DNA of 64,000 bases from Roseateles_E sp005503085 (GCF_028462495.1 NZ_JAQOWX010000011.1:1-64000), one strand, 5' to 3'. Numbered from the stretch's first letter, positions 35,403-45,121 are shown. Numbers and translations are program-made. Notes: generated by a model not told the origin, from the letters alone.

Positions 35403-38201
35403 TCAGAACTTGAAGCTGGATGCGTTGAGGGTGGCGCAGGACACGCTCTTGAGCTGAACCAGCGGCTTGCTCCTGGTCGCGCCGGCGCTGCCGTCGGTGT
35501 CGATGCCGATGACGGCATTGGCGCCGGACATCGTGCAGCTCACAAAGCCCTGACCCAGCGGATCGGCGCTGACGATGCCGCTGGCCTGCAGCAGCTGGCT
35601 CAGCACCAGCACGTCCTCACCGACGGCGAAGTCGGTGACGGTGTCGCCGGCATCCAGCATGCTGCGGTAGACGAACTGGTCGCGGCCGGCGCCGCCGGTC
35701 AGCATGTCTGCACCGGCGCCGCCCTCGATCTGGTCATCACCGGCGGTGCCGACGATGGTGTCGCGCCCGGCCGTACCGGCCACCTGCTTGACCAGGTTCA
35801 GGCCCAGCACCACTGGATCATGGTCGGAGGACTTGTAGGCTGTGGGCTGGTAGTAGTCCGGCCCGCAGGTCGCGCAGGCGGGCTGCTTGAACTCGAGGTT
35901 GTAGTCGATGATCAACGGTTCGTCGGCGTTGATGGCCCAGGGCTTGGCCGAGACGATCTTGGCGTTCATCGAGGCCGTCGTCAGGCCATGGTCCAGGCGG
36001 CCGGCAAAGCCGTCGAACACATAGCTGTAGGCAGCCGGGTCGAAACGACCGACCTGGTCGATGAAGGCGCCATCGCCGGTCAGCGCGTGGATGGGATCTT
36101 CCTGCGCATAGGCATTCATATCGCCCAGCACGATCACATCCTGCGTGCTGGCTGCCGCCTGGATCTGGCCGACAAAGCTGCGCAGACGCTGGGCTTGGTC
36201 GACACGGGTGGCATTCCAGCAGCCCTGGCCATCGCCCTGGTCGCCATCGATGCCGCCCGAGGGGCAGCTGCCCTTGGACTTCAGGTGGTTGACGGCCACC
36301 GCGAAGCGCTCGCCATTCGGTGCCGCGAAGCCCTGGGCAAAGGTCGGCCGGTTGTTGACCTCATGCGTGTCCGACAGCGGCGCGCCCTGCAGGCTCAGGC
36401 GGCCCGGCTTGTAGAGCATGGCCACGCGGATCGCGTCGGTGCCGGTGTCCAGCGCGCCCTTGGGCACGACCTGGTAGACCACCGAGCCCAGCTTGGCATT
36501 GATCGCATCGGCCAGGTTCTGGGCCGCGACGTCGCCGTTGTTTTGGATCTCCATCAGGCCGACCACATCGGCATTGATCGCGCTGAGCGAGGCCACCAGC
36601 TTGGTCTGCTGACGCTGGAACTCGGCCAGGTTGTTGGCGCCGCGGCAGTTGGAGGCCGAGCTGGCACCGCCCAGCGTGCAGCCCTGGCCGCTCTGGCCGG
36701 AGGCGGTCTGGCCGTTGGTGAAGGTGGTGAAGTAGTTCAGCACATTGGCACTGGCCACCGTGTAGTTGCCGCCTGCGGCAGCGGGCGCGGCGGTGCGCGG
36801 GTTGCTGCGATCGAACTGCACCGGCGCGGTGGGCTGCAGCTTGTACATCGCCGCGCCGTTCGAGGCGGCGGTGGCCAGGCCGAAGTCGATCACACCGGTC
36901 AGCGACGCGGCCGTGTCACCGGCACGCACCGTGTTGTCGGCGGCCAGATAAGGCGTCGGATTCGGATTCTGGATCGACAGGTTGTCGTCCAGCAGCAGCA
37001 TGCGGCGCGCGTTGGCGGTGAACAGGGCCTGTGCCTCAGGCGTGCCGGGGCGATGCACATTGGTCGGGTTCAGCAGACGGCCGCCGGCGGCGATGGTCAG
37101 CTGGCCGTAGCGGCCCAGGACGTAGTTTTGCTGGACCATCACCGGGCCGGCCAGCGTCACCAGCATGCCCTCATAGGCCTCCAGACCATCGTCGCCGAGG
37201 GCAGTCAGGTCAACCTCGACCGGCGTGATCGCGTGGCCGCTGCTGAGCACCGTGATGGACGTCGGCGTGATCAGCTGGGTAATCGGGCGGGCCTGAGCGG
37301 CCGGGCTGCTGGCACCGGCGATGAACTCGGACACCTTGGCCGTCAGGCTGACCTCCTGGCCGAGTTGGGCGCTGTTGGCGGCGGCCGTGTAGACAAAGAT
37401 GCCGTCCGAAGTCGCGTTGTTGCCGTCGCCGAGCTTGTCCTGCAGATAGAAGCCGGTGCTGGTGACATGGGTCACGATGCCACGGGTGCTGACGGTCTGG
37501 TCCTTCAGCGGGCTTTGCGCGCCGCTGCCTTGGATCGTATAGATCGCCACCGGGGTGCCGACGGGCGGCGGAGGGTCTTCGCCACCACCGCCGCTACCGT
37601 CGCAAACGTTTGGCGATGAGGCCAATGTGCGCGGCAGTGGCGTGCCCACCGTGAAGTCCGCGCTGTTGCTATTGGTGTCGGTGCAGCCATTGCCCTTGCG
37701 GATGGCCGCCGAGGTGGCCGTCACGCCAGTGATCGGCGACCCCTCGGCAGGAGCGCCGGAGCCAAAAGCGACCAGGTCGACGATGGCAGGAGAGGTGAAG
37801 TTCGAGACCAGGGCATCGGTGCTGGACACCAGGGCCACTTTGCCCGATGTTCCGCTCATATTGATGTTGCCGCCGTCAACATCGAAGGGCACGTCTTGCG
37901 TGCCACCACCACCTGCCGCCAGCTTGACCAGCAGATAGCGGCCCGGCTCCAGCGTCACATTGCCGATATTGGCCTTGGTCGGTGCGTTGAAGTTGCCGGT
38001 GGCAGATGCATATTGCACCGACCAAGTCGACAGATTCTGCGCGGTCTTGCCGGCATTGAACAACTCGACAAAATCGTTCTTGAAGGTGGTGCCGCTATTT
38101 CCGCCGCCGCCATAGACCTGACTGATGACGACGCCCTGGGCGTAGAGGCTGGGCGCGGCAAAAGCCAGCGCCAGCAGACTGATAAGAGGTTTGAGTTTCA
38201 T
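35403..38201 (-). CDS. ExeM/NucH-type extracellular endonuclease
   Basis: 932-residue secreted nuclease. Signal peptide (1-21, ending SLYAQ), lamin-tail-like domain (about 22-165, VVISQVYGGGGNSG), Gly/Pro linker, OB-fold YhcR-type domain (about 215-330), endonuclease/exonuclease/phosphatase domain (about 478-800) and a short RTX-type calcium-binding stretch (about 809-845, GTAGDDQIEGGAGADMLTGGAGRD). The catalytic part has GLMEIQNNG, VNHLKSKGS, VLGDMNAYAQEDP, GRLDHGL and SDHDPVVLG. It should degrade extracellular DNA, for nutrient gain or biofilm dispersal. The final 60 residues hold two cysteines (VSCTMSG, KSVSCATL). No Shine-Dalgarno is visible before ATG 38201. Confidence 0.93.
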   Translation of the reverse strand: MKLKPLISLLALAFAAPSLYAQGVVISQVYGGGGNSGTTFKNDFVELFNAGKTAQNLSTWSVQYASATGNFNAPTKANIGNVTLEPGRYLLVKLAAGGGGTQDVPFDVDGGNINMSGTSGKVALVSSTDALVSNFTSPAIVDLVAFGSGAPAEGSPITGVTATSAAIRKGNGCTDTNSNSADFTVGTPLPRTLASSPNVCDGSGGGGEDPPPPVGTPVAIYTIQGSGAQSPLKDQTVSTRGIVTHVTSTGFYLQDKLGDGNNATSDGIFVYTAAANSAQLGQEVSLTAKVSEFIAGASSPAAQARPITQLITPTSITVLSSGHAITPVEVDLTALGDDGLEAYEGMLVTLAGPVMVQQNYVLGRYGQLTIAAGGRLLNPTNVHRPGTPEAQALFTANARRMLLLDDNLSIQNPNPTPYLAADNTVRAGDTAASLTGVIDFGLATAASNGAAMYKLQPTAPVQFDRSNPRTAAPAAAGGNYTVASANVLNYFTTFTNGQTASGQSGQGCTLGGASSASNCRGANNLAEFQRQQTKLVASLSAINADVVGLMEIQNNGDVAAQNLADAINAKLGSVVYQVVPKGALDTGTDAIRVAMLYKPGRLSLQGAPLSDTHEVNNRPTFAQGFAAPNGERFAVAVNHLKSKGSCPSGGIDGDQGDGQGCWNATRVDQAQRLRSFVGQIQAAASTQDVIVLGDMNAYAQEDPIHALTGDGAFIDQVGRFDPAAYSYVFDGFAGRLDHGLTTASMNAKIVSAKPWAINADEPLIIDYNLEFKQPACATCGPDYYQPTAYKSSDHDPVVLGLNLVKQVAGTAGRDTIVGTAGDDQIEGGAGADMLTGGAGRDQFVYRSMLDAGDTVTDFAVGEDVLVLSQLLQASGIVSADPLGQGFVSCTMSGANAVIGIDTDGSAGATRSKPLVQLKSVSCATLNASSFKF

Positions 38202-38708
38202 GATGGGAATAGGGAGGACTCAAGAAATGGCCAATACCTCGCCAAAGGTGGCCGGCGGACGATGCAAGCTGCTTGGCTGCGCTTTCGCGCCGACGACGAG
38301 AGCAGCGCGTGCGGTGATGCTAGCGGCAAGATATGACAGCAGAAGACACCGCAAACGCGGGGGTAGCCGATGAGGCGGCGCGCTTGACAGGCGCACCTAC
38401 AGGGTCTGCCCGGAGCAAACAACGGCGAAATTTGCGGCGTCACGCCATGCGCCCCAAAACGTTTGCGCAAACTCCGAAAAACGTGCTGCCAGGCTTGATT
38501 TCCTAGGGTTTGTACGAAACTCCACCGCCGCCCGGAAACCCTCTGTCCCGATATGAAACAAACTAGGTGTTTTCACCAGGATCGAGAAACGAGCGGGCCG
38601 GCAGCAAATTCGATGCACGGTTATAGGTGGGTCCCGCACCGGAATGTGTCAAAACCATGACGCTTCGGATAATCGGCGCCATCTTGGTGCCCGGGTATTG
38701 CCGCTGCG
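38202..38708. other. 507-base divergent intergenic region
   Basis: Lies between the minus-strand nuclease gene and the plus-strand symporter gene. I see no credible gene. It contains a perfect 12-bp palindrome GTTTGCGCAAAC at 38461-38472, and the sequence from 38461 to 38640 is AT-richer than the surroundings. Promoters for both genes should be here. Confidence 0.6.
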
Positions 38709-40166
38709 ATGTCGCCGCTGATTTTGCTTTTCTTTGTGCTGGCCTATTTCGCGCTGCTGCTGGGCGTGGCCTGGTGGACTTCACGGCGGGCCGACAACCA
38801 GAGCTTTTTCATCGGCAACCGCAACAGCAACTGGATGCTGGTGGCCTTCGGCATGGTCGGCACCTCGCTATCGGGTGTGACCTTCATCAGCGTGCCCGGC
38901 GCCGTTGGCGACACCGCCTTCAGCTATTTCCAGATTGTGCTGGGCCAGTTCATCGGCTATGCGGTGATCGCCTTCGTGCTGCTGCCGCTGTACTACCGGC
39001 TGCAGCTGACCTCGATCTACGACTATCTGGGCCAGCGCCTGGGGCCGCGAAGCTACCGCACCGGCGCCGGCTTCTTCATCCTGTCGCGCACGCTGGGCGC
39101 CACCGCCCGTCTCTACCTGGTGGTGAAGATCCTGCAGGACGCCATCCTTGAGCGTATCGGCCTGCCGTTCTGGCTGACAGCGCTGGTGATCCTGTTGATG
39201 ATCCTGGCCTACACCTACGAGGGCGGGGTCAAGACCATTGTCTGGACCGACACCTTACAGACCACGTGCATGCTGGGCGGGCTGATCGTCTGCGTGGCCT
39301 ATCTGCTGCAGAGCCTGGACCTGTCGCTGGCGCAAAGCCTGGCGAGCATGGACGCGAGCGGACTGTCGCGCGTCTTCGAGACCGACCCGAACAGCCGCTT
39401 CTTCTTCGGCAAGCAGATACTGGCCGGTGCCTTCATCGCGATCGCGATGACCGGCATGGACCAGGAGATGATGCAGAAGAACATCTCGGTCAAGCGCCTG
39501 GCCGACTCGCAGAAGAATGTGATGGTGCTGGCCACCATCATGCTGGGCGTGGTGCTGCTGTTCCTCTTCCTCGGCGGCCTGCTGCATCTGTTCGCGGCGC
39601 AGGCCAAGCTGGCAGCCCAGGGTGACGCGCTGTTCGCGGCTGTCGTGCTGAACCATCTGCCGGCCTGGGTACAGCTGGTCTTCGTGATCGCGCTGATCTC
39701 GGCGCTCTTCCCCAGCGCCGATGGCGCCATCACCGCGCTGACCTCCAGCTTCTGCATCGACCTCTTGAACCTGCAGCGCCGCAGTGACTGGAGCGAGGCC
39801 AGGCGCCTGGCCGTGCGCAAGCGCGTGCATCTGGGCTTTGCCGCGCTGTTCCTGCTGCTGGTGATGGTGTTCAAGTGGGTCAACAACCCCAGCATGATCG
39901 GCCTGATCCTGAAGCTGGCCGGCTATACCTACGGGCCGCTGCTGGACCTGTTCGCCTTCGGCATCCTGACGCGCCGCTCGGTGCGCGACCGCTGGGTGCC
40001 GCTGGTGGCCGTGGCCGCACCGCTGCTGAGCTGGCTGCTGGACAGCCAGCAGCGCGCGCTGTTCGGCAGCTACGAGCTGGGGCTGGAACTGTTGCTGATC
40101 AACGGTGCGCTGACCTTTGCCGGGCTGTGGCTGCTGTCCGACTCTGCCAGGCATTCCTCGACCTAG
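38709..40166 (+). CDS. sodium:solute symporter (SSS family)
   Basis: 485-residue inner-membrane Na+-coupled uptake protein with about 13 hydrophobic segments. SSS features: ADNQSFFIGNRNSNWMLVAFGMVGTSLSGVTFISVPGAVG (TM1-2 Na+ region), SIYDYLGQRLGPRSYRTGAGFFILSRTLGATARLYLV, and ALISALFPSADGAITALTSSFCIDLL (the Na+-site serines). The substrate is unknown. Divergent from the nuclease; uptake of a product of extracellular breakdown is a guess only. Confidence 0.92.
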   Translation: MSPLILLFFVLAYFALLLGVAWWTSRRADNQSFFIGNRNSNWMLVAFGMVGTSLSGVTFISVPGAVGDTAFSYFQIVLGQFIGYAVIAFVLLPLYYRLQLTSIYDYLGQRLGPRSYRTGAGFFILSRTLGATARLYLVVKILQDAILERIGLPFWLTALVILLMILAYTYEGGVKTIVWTDTLQTTCMLGGLIVCVAYLLQSLDLSLAQSLASMDASGLSRVFETDPNSRFFFGKQILAGAFIAIAMTGMDQEMMQKNISVKRLADSQKNVMVLATIMLGVVLLFLFLGGLLHLFAAQAKLAAQGDALFAAVVLNHLPAWVQLVFVIALISALFPSADGAITALTSSFCIDLLNLQRRSDWSEARRLAVRKRVHLGFAALFLLLVMVFKWVNNPSMIGLILKLAGYTYGPLLDLFAFGILTRRSVRDRWVPLVAVAAPLLSWLLDSQQRALFGSYELGLELLLINGALTFAGLWLLSDSARHSST

Positions 40167-40255
40167 GCAAGACCTGACGCCGGGGCCGGCGCTCGGCTCA
40201 TCCGGGCGGCGGCCGTTGTTGGCACAATCCAGCCTCCTCGACACCCCGGGCTCCC

Positions 40256-42016
40256 ATGACCCTGACCCAGCTGATCGCCGGCTTTGTAAGCCGGCACTGG
40301 CGCGCCTATCTGGCATCGGCCCTGATGCTGGCGGCCATTGCGGTGCTGACCGTCTGGATCCCGCGCCAGGTTGGCGCCGTGGTCGACGGCATGGTGGCCG
40401 GCCGCCTGTTGGAGCAGGGCCTGTGGCGCGAGCTGGGCCTGCTGGCGCTGGCCGGCTTGCTGATCTATCTGTTCCGGGTTGGCTGGCGCATCGCGCTGTT
40501 CGGCGCCGCCTACCAGCTCGGCCGCGAGCTCCGCACCAGGCTTTACGAGCGACTGACCCTGCAAGGCCCGGTGTTTTTCCAGGCCAAGCGCAGCGGCGAT
40601 CTGATGGCGCTAGCCACGAATGACATTGACGCGGTCGAGATGGCCGCCGGCGAGGCCTTGCTGGCAGCCTTCGACGGCTCGCTGACCCTGATCCTGGTGC
40701 TGTCGATGATGACGCTTGGCGTCGACTGGCGCCTGGGCCTGGCGGCCCTGCTGCCCTTCCCGCTGATGGCCCTGGCCTTCTGGCGCATCTCCGACCATGT
40801 CCACCATGCCTGGAAATCGTCGCTGGACCGCTTCTCGCTGCTGAACCAGCATGTCCAGGAGGGTCTGGCCAGCGTGCGCACGCTACGCGCGCTGGGCCTG
40901 ACCCGGCGCAATGCGGGTCAGTTCGCCGCGCTGGCCGACAGCGCCGGCGAGGCCAGCTACCAGGCCCAGCGCTGGGAGGCCGCCTACGAGCCGGCCGTGG
41001 GCATGACGCTGACCGCCGCGATGGCGATCGCGCTGGGCCTGGGCGGCGCTCTGGTGGCGCGCCAGGAGCTGAGCATTGGTCAGCTGACCTCGTTCACTAT
41101 GTATCTGGGCCAGCTGATCTGGCCGATGTTCGCGGCCGGCTGGGTGCTGTCCCTGCTGGAGCGCGGCCGCGCCGCCTGGAACCGGCTGGCGCCGGTGCTG
41201 GAGGCGCCGCTGACGCTGGCCGACGAGGGTCAGGCGGAGCTGCCGACGGGCGCCGAGATCGCTTTCGAGCAGCTGTCCTTCGCCTATCCCAGCGAAGAGG
41301 CCACGCCACGCCTGGCGCTGGAGACGGTCAGTCTGAGCCTGAAGCCCGGCCAGACCCTGGGTCTGGTCGGACCCACAGGGGCCGGCAAGTCCACGCTGCT
41401 GCGCCTGCTGTTGCGCCAGTTCGAGCCCGGCGGTGGTCGGGTGTGCATAGGGGGCCAGATCTTGCCCAAGATTGGGCTGGCCGCGCTGCGGAAGTCCATT
41501 GCCTGGGTGCCGCAGGAGCCATTTCTGTTTTCGGCCTCGATTGCCGAGAACATCGCGTTGGCCAAGCCCGGCGCGAGCCGCGAACAGATCGAGCAGGCGG
41601 CCGAGCTGGCCGCCGTGCATGGCGACATCCAGCGCCTGCCGCAGGGCTACGACACCCTGGTCGGCGAGCGTGGCGTGACCCTGTCCGGCGGCCAGCGCCA
41701 GCGCGTCGCGATCGCCCGCGCCCTGCTCAGCGACGCGCCCATCCTGCTGCTGGACGATGCGCTGTCGGCGGTCGATACCGGCACCGAGACGCAGATCCTT
41801 GAGCACCTACGCGAGCTGCGACAGGCGCGGCCAGAGCGCTGCGTAATCATTGTCAGCCACCGGCTCAGCGCGGTGATGGAGGCCGACCAGATCGCCGTGT
41901 TGCGCAAGGGCCGCATCACCGAGCAGGGCAGCCATGCGCAGCTGCTGGCTCTGGAGGGCTGGTACGCGACGCAATGGCGCTACCAACAACTGGAGGCCAG
42001 CCTCGATGCCGCCTGA
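40256..42016 (+). CDS. ABC exporter half-transporter A (MdlA/SmdA-like)
   Basis: 586 residues: a six-helix transmembrane domain (about 1-320) fused to an ATPase. Walker A GPTGAGKST, Q-loop VPQEPFLFS, signature LSGGQRQR, Walker B ILLLDDALSAVD, H-loop VSHR: all intact. The N-terminus (FVSRHWRAYLASALML) and the coupling region match MdlA-type drug or lipid exporters. It overlaps the second half-transporter gene by 11 bases, so the pair should form a heterodimer. Confidence 0.93.
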   Translation: MTLTQLIAGFVSRHWRAYLASALMLAAIAVLTVWIPRQVGAVVDGMVAGRLLEQGLWRELGLLALAGLLIYLFRVGWRIALFGAAYQLGRELRTRLYERLTLQGPVFFQAKRSGDLMALATNDIDAVEMAAGEALLAAFDGSLTLILVLSMMTLGVDWRLGLAALLPFPLMALAFWRISDHVHHAWKSSLDRFSLLNQHVQEGLASVRTLRALGLTRRNAGQFAALADSAGEASYQAQRWEAAYEPAVGMTLTAAMAIALGLGGALVARQELSIGQLTSFTMYLGQLIWPMFAAGWVLSLLERGRAAWNRLAPVLEAPLTLADEGQAELPTGAEIAFEQLSFAYPSEEATPRLALETVSLSLKPGQTLGLVGPTGAGKSTLLRLLLRQFEPGGGRVCIGGQILPKIGLAALRKSIAWVPQEPFLFSASIAENIALAKPGASREQIEQAAELAAVHGDIQRLPQGYDTLVGERGVTLSGGQRQRVAIARALLSDAPILLLDDALSAVDTGTETQILEHLRELRQARPERCVIIVSHRLSAVMEADQIAVLRKGRITEQGSHAQLLALEGWYATQWRYQQLEASLDAA

Positions 42017-43802
42017 AGTCAAAGAAGAAGACAGCAAGGAAGCCAAGCCCTGGGCCTCGGTGGGCCTGTTGCTGGAGTCGGCCCAGGGCGAGCGCCCCAC
42101 CCTGCTGCGCGGGCTCGTCTGGCTGGTGATCGCGGCCGGGCTCGAAGCGCTGGGCCCCATCATCGGCAAGTACTTCATCGATCACTATCTGCTGCCGCGC
42201 CAGTTCGATGTGATGGCCATGGCCGGCCTGCTGGCGGCATTGCTCTTGAGCGGCTGGGCCGCCAGCTGGATACGCTATGCCCAGCTGACCCGCATGGCCG
42301 GTGTGGCACGGCGCTCGGTGATGCGGCTGCGCGAGCGGGTCTATGCCCATGTGCTAGCCCTGCCCATGGCCTTTTTCGACAAGGCCATCACCGGCCAGCT
42401 GGTCAGCCGCGTCACCAATGACAGCGAAGCCGTCAACCAGCTCTACCGCCAGGTGCTCTATGTGATGCTGGACTCCAGCATCGTCGTGATCGGCTCGATG
42501 ATCGCGATGGCCTGGCTGGACTGGCGGCTGATGCTGATCGTCGCGATGCTGGTGCCGGCCATGCTGATCATCATCACGCTGTACCAGCGCCTGTCCAGCA
42601 GCGCGGTGGCGCGCTCGCGCCAGCTGCGCAGCGAGATCAACGCCCATATGGCCGAAAGCATGGCCGGCATGGCGGTGCTGCAGGCCAGCGGCGCCGCGCC
42701 GCGCTTTGCCGAGCGCTTTGCCGACACCAACGGCCGCCAGTTCGGCGCCCGCATGGACGAGTTGCGCGCCAATGCCTGGCTGCTGCGCCCGGCGCTGGAC
42801 CTGCTGAACGTGCTGCTGATCGTGACCCTGATCTATGGCTTCGGCCAGCGCCAGGTGTCCTTGGGCCAGGGTGCGCTGGAGGTGGGCCTGCTCTATGCCT
42901 TCCTGGCCTATATCGCCCGCGTGGTCGAGCCGCTGATCCAGATCACGATGCAGTTCGGCCAGCTGCAGCAGTCGATGGTAGCGGCCGCGCGGGTGCGCAC
43001 CCTGCTGCAGGAAACGCAGCCGGTGCCGCAGACCCAGGCCGGCCTGCAGATCGCGCGCGGCCATATCCGCATCGATGACTTGAGCTTCGGCTACGACCCG
43101 GCGCATCCGGTGCTGCACGACCTGAGCCTGGATTTCCCGGCCGGCAGCTTTGTCGGCATCGTCGGCCACACCGGCAGCGGCAAGTCCACGCTGCTGTCAT
43201 TGCTGCTGCGCTTCTACACCGCCCAGAGCGGCCGCATCGCGATCGATGGGCTGAGCCTGGCCAGCCTGCCGGACGATGCCTTCCGCGCCGCCGTCGGCCT
43301 GGTGCCGCAAGAGCCCTATCTGATGGCGGCCAGCGCGCGCGAGAACATCGCGATGGGCCGCAAGATCAGCGAGGAGCAGCTGATCGCCGCCGCCAAGGCC
43401 GCCCGCATCGACGCGTTCCTGGCCGCCCTGCCGCAGGGCTATGACACCCTGCTGGGCGAGGGCGGCGCCCGCGTCTCCACCGGGCAGAAGCAGCTGATCG
43501 CGATGGCCCGCGCGCTGGCCGGCGCGCCGCGCATCCTGTTCCTCGACGAAGCCACGTCGAACATCGACAGCGCCACCGAGCGCGTCATCAGCGAGGCCCT
43601 GGAAGCGCTGCGCGGCCAGGTCACCGTGGTGGCGATCGCGCACCGCCTGTCCACCATCCGCGAGGCCGACCAGATCATCGTGCTGAACCACGGCCACCTG
43701 GCCGAGCGCGGCACGCACGAGCAGCTGATGCGCCACGAGGGCGGCATCTATCAGCGGCTGGTGCAGCTGCAGGCGCTGGATGCGGGAACCGGGCAGAGCT
43801 GA
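42006..43802 (+). CDS. ABC exporter half-transporter B (MdlB/SmdB-like)
   Basis: 598 residues: six TM helices (about 35-310) and an ATPase. Walker A GHTGSGKST, Q-loop VPQEPYLMA, Walker B ILFLDEATSNIDSATE with catalytic Glu, H-loop IAHR. Its signature is VSTGQKQL rather than LSGGQ, so this half is degenerate there, as commonly seen in one partner of heterodimeric exporters. Start ATG 42006 lies within the end of the A subunit gene. The HTH gene follows 14 bases later. Confidence 0.93.
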   Translation: MPPEVKEEDSKEAKPWASVGLLLESAQGERPTLLRGLVWLVIAAGLEALGPIIGKYFIDHYLLPRQFDVMAMAGLLAALLLSGWAASWIRYAQLTRMAGVARRSVMRLRERVYAHVLALPMAFFDKAITGQLVSRVTNDSEAVNQLYRQVLYVMLDSSIVVIGSMIAMAWLDWRLMLIVAMLVPAMLIIITLYQRLSSSAVARSRQLRSEINAHMAESMAGMAVLQASGAAPRFAERFADTNGRQFGARMDELRANAWLLRPALDLLNVLLIVTLIYGFGQRQVSLGQGALEVGLLYAFLAYIARVVEPLIQITMQFGQLQQSMVAAARVRTLLQETQPVPQTQAGLQIARGHIRIDDLSFGYDPAHPVLHDLSLDFPAGSFVGIVGHTGSGKSTLLSLLLRFYTAQSGRIAIDGLSLASLPDDAFRAAVGLVPQEPYLMAASARENIAMGRKISEEQLIAAAKAARIDAFLAALPQGYDTLLGEGGARVSTGQKQLIAMARALAGAPRILFLDEATSNIDSATERVISEALEALRGQVTVVAIAHRLSTIREADQIIVLNHGHLAERGTHEQLMRHEGGIYQRLVQLQALDAGTGQS

Positions 43803-43816
43803 TCGACAATCCCCCC

Positions 43817-44080
43817 ATGGCCCAAGGCAAACGAATCTCCGCCGACATCGACAGTGACGCACTCCAGGCAATCAAGGACATCGGCGCGGCCGCCAAGCAG
43901 GCCCGTCTGAGTGCCGGCGAGGGCCAGTCGGCTGCGGCCGCCCGGCTGGGCGTGCATGTGCAGACCATCGCGCGCATCGAAGCCGGCGAGCCGGGTGTCG
44001 CGATCGGTCATGTGATGGGGCTGCTGGCGCTCTACGGTCTGGCGACGAAGCTGTCGCCAGGCAAGCTGCCCGAAGGCTGA
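43817..44080 (+). CDS. small XRE-type helix-turn-helix protein
   Basis: 87-residue DNA-binding protein. The HTH core is AAAKQARLSAGEGQSAAAARLGVHVQTIARIEAGEPGVAIGHVMGLLALYGL, the pattern of HipB-like antitoxins and Xre regulators. No HipA-like kinase or other toxin gene lies next to it, so it is an orphan. It starts 14 bases after the ABC exporter pair and may regulate that operon. Confidence 0.82.
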   Translation: MAQGKRISADIDSDALQAIKDIGAAAKQARLSAGEGQSAAAARLGVHVQTIARIEAGEPGVAIGHVMGLLALYGLATKLSPGKLPEG

Positions 44081-44086
44081 TCAGAC

Positions 44087-44992
44087 TCAGGCGGCGCCGA
44101 CCTCGCTCGCCACCTCGGCGATCAGCGCACGCAACCAGCGGTGCGCCGCGTCCTGGCGGTAGCGCACATGCCAGGCCATCTGCACCGGGAAGCGGCCAAG
44201 ATCGGCCGGTGTCGGCAGGATCTTCAGCCGAGCGTCATGGACCAGGCGGCGGCAGATCAGATTCGGCAGCGTCGCGCAATAGTCGGTCACGGCGATCACT
44301 TCCGGGATGGCCAGGAAATGCGTCACCGACACCGCGACCTCGCGCCTGAGCCCCTGGCGCTCCAGCGCCTGGAACAGGCCCACGCGCAAACGCCCGGGCG
44401 GCAGCATGTTCACATGCCTGAGCTGCTCATACTGCTTGCGCGAGATCTTCTGATCGACCTGCGGATGGTCGGCACGCACGATGCAGGACAGGCCATCATC
44501 CATCAGATCCTGCACGACCAGGTTGTCCGGCGGATCGGTGATGCGCCCCAGCACCAGGGCTGTTGAACCGGAGATCACGCCGGTCTCGGCCAGGTCGGCA
44601 CCGTAAGGCGTGAGCCGCAGGCTGATACCCGGCGCCCGCTCGCGCAAGCGCGCCACGATGGCCGGCACGAGCACGAACTCGACATAGCTATTGGGTGCGA
44701 TCGTCAGCAGCAGCTTCGCCTTCGCCGGGTCGAACTCCTGCTGGCCCAGGATCACCACGTCCAGGCTCACCAGCGCGGCCGCGATCACCGGCGCCAGCTC
44801 CAGCGCCTTGGGTGTCGGCTGCATGCCGTAGCGCTCACGGGTGAAGAGCGGGTCCAGCAGCAGCGCACGCAGCCGCGTCAGCGCGTTCGACAGCGCCGGC
44901 TGCGTGATGCCCAGCCGCTCGGCAGCGCGCGTCACGCTGCGCTCCTCCATCAAGGCCAGGAAGACGGGTAGCAGGTTCAGGTCGTAGCGCAC
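44087..44992 (-). CDS. LysR-family transcriptional regulator
   Basis: 301 residues. N-terminal winged helix (LNLLPVFLALMEERSVTRAAERLGITQPALSNALTRLRALLLDPLFTRERYGMQPT) and a substrate-binding effector domain. YGMQPTPKA and the C-terminal VQMAWHVRYRQDAAHRWLR place it near the NodD/LeuO-like subgroup. The start is GTG 44990-44992; the ATG at 44998-45000 is in another frame. Divergent from the OYE-type reductase gene, which it likely activates or represses together with the aldo/keto reductase. Confidence 0.93.
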   Translation of the reverse strand: MRYDLNLLPVFLALMEERSVTRAAERLGITQPALSNALTRLRALLLDPLFTRERYGMQPTPKALELAPVIAAALVSLDVVILGQQEFDPAKAKLLLTIAPNSYVEFVLVPAIVARLRERAPGISLRLTPYGADLAETGVISGSTALVLGRITDPPDNLVVQDLMDDGLSCIVRADHPQVDQKISRKQYEQLRHVNMLPPGRLRVGLFQALERQGLRREVAVSVTHFLAIPEVIAVTDYCATLPNLICRRLVHDARLKILPTPADLGRFPVQMAWHVRYRQDAAHRWLRALIAEVASEVGAA

Positions 44993-45121
44993 CCAGTCAT
45001 ATTGTCAGAGTGATATCTGAAATTCAACCAATAAATTTGATGAATACATGCACCACACCCAAACTCTGCCTGACCCGAACGCAATCTCTTCGCTCACCCG
45101 CACATCCAGAAAGGAATCCCC
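44993..45121. promoter_or_regulatory. divergent regulatory region, LysR/OYE
   Basis: 129 bases, with an AT-rich core at 45000-45050 that stands out from the GC-rich flanks. Partial inverted repeats are visible: ATAT, ten bases, ATAT (about 45000-45017) and ATTCA, fourteen bases, TGAAT (45022-45045). These are likely LysR sites and promoters. Confidence 0.55.

Noticed and set aside
37600..37613. CAAACGTTTG palindrome
   Set aside because: Inside the nuclease coding sequence, 10 bp only, and probably chance.
38627..39151. 174-codon plus-strand frame at the symporter start
   Set aside because: Overlaps the symporter in another frame; loses hydrophobic pattern and has no motif.
44998..45000. ATG start for the LysR gene
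   Set aside because: Out of frame with the HTH domain; an in-frame stop lies just upstream of the GTG used.
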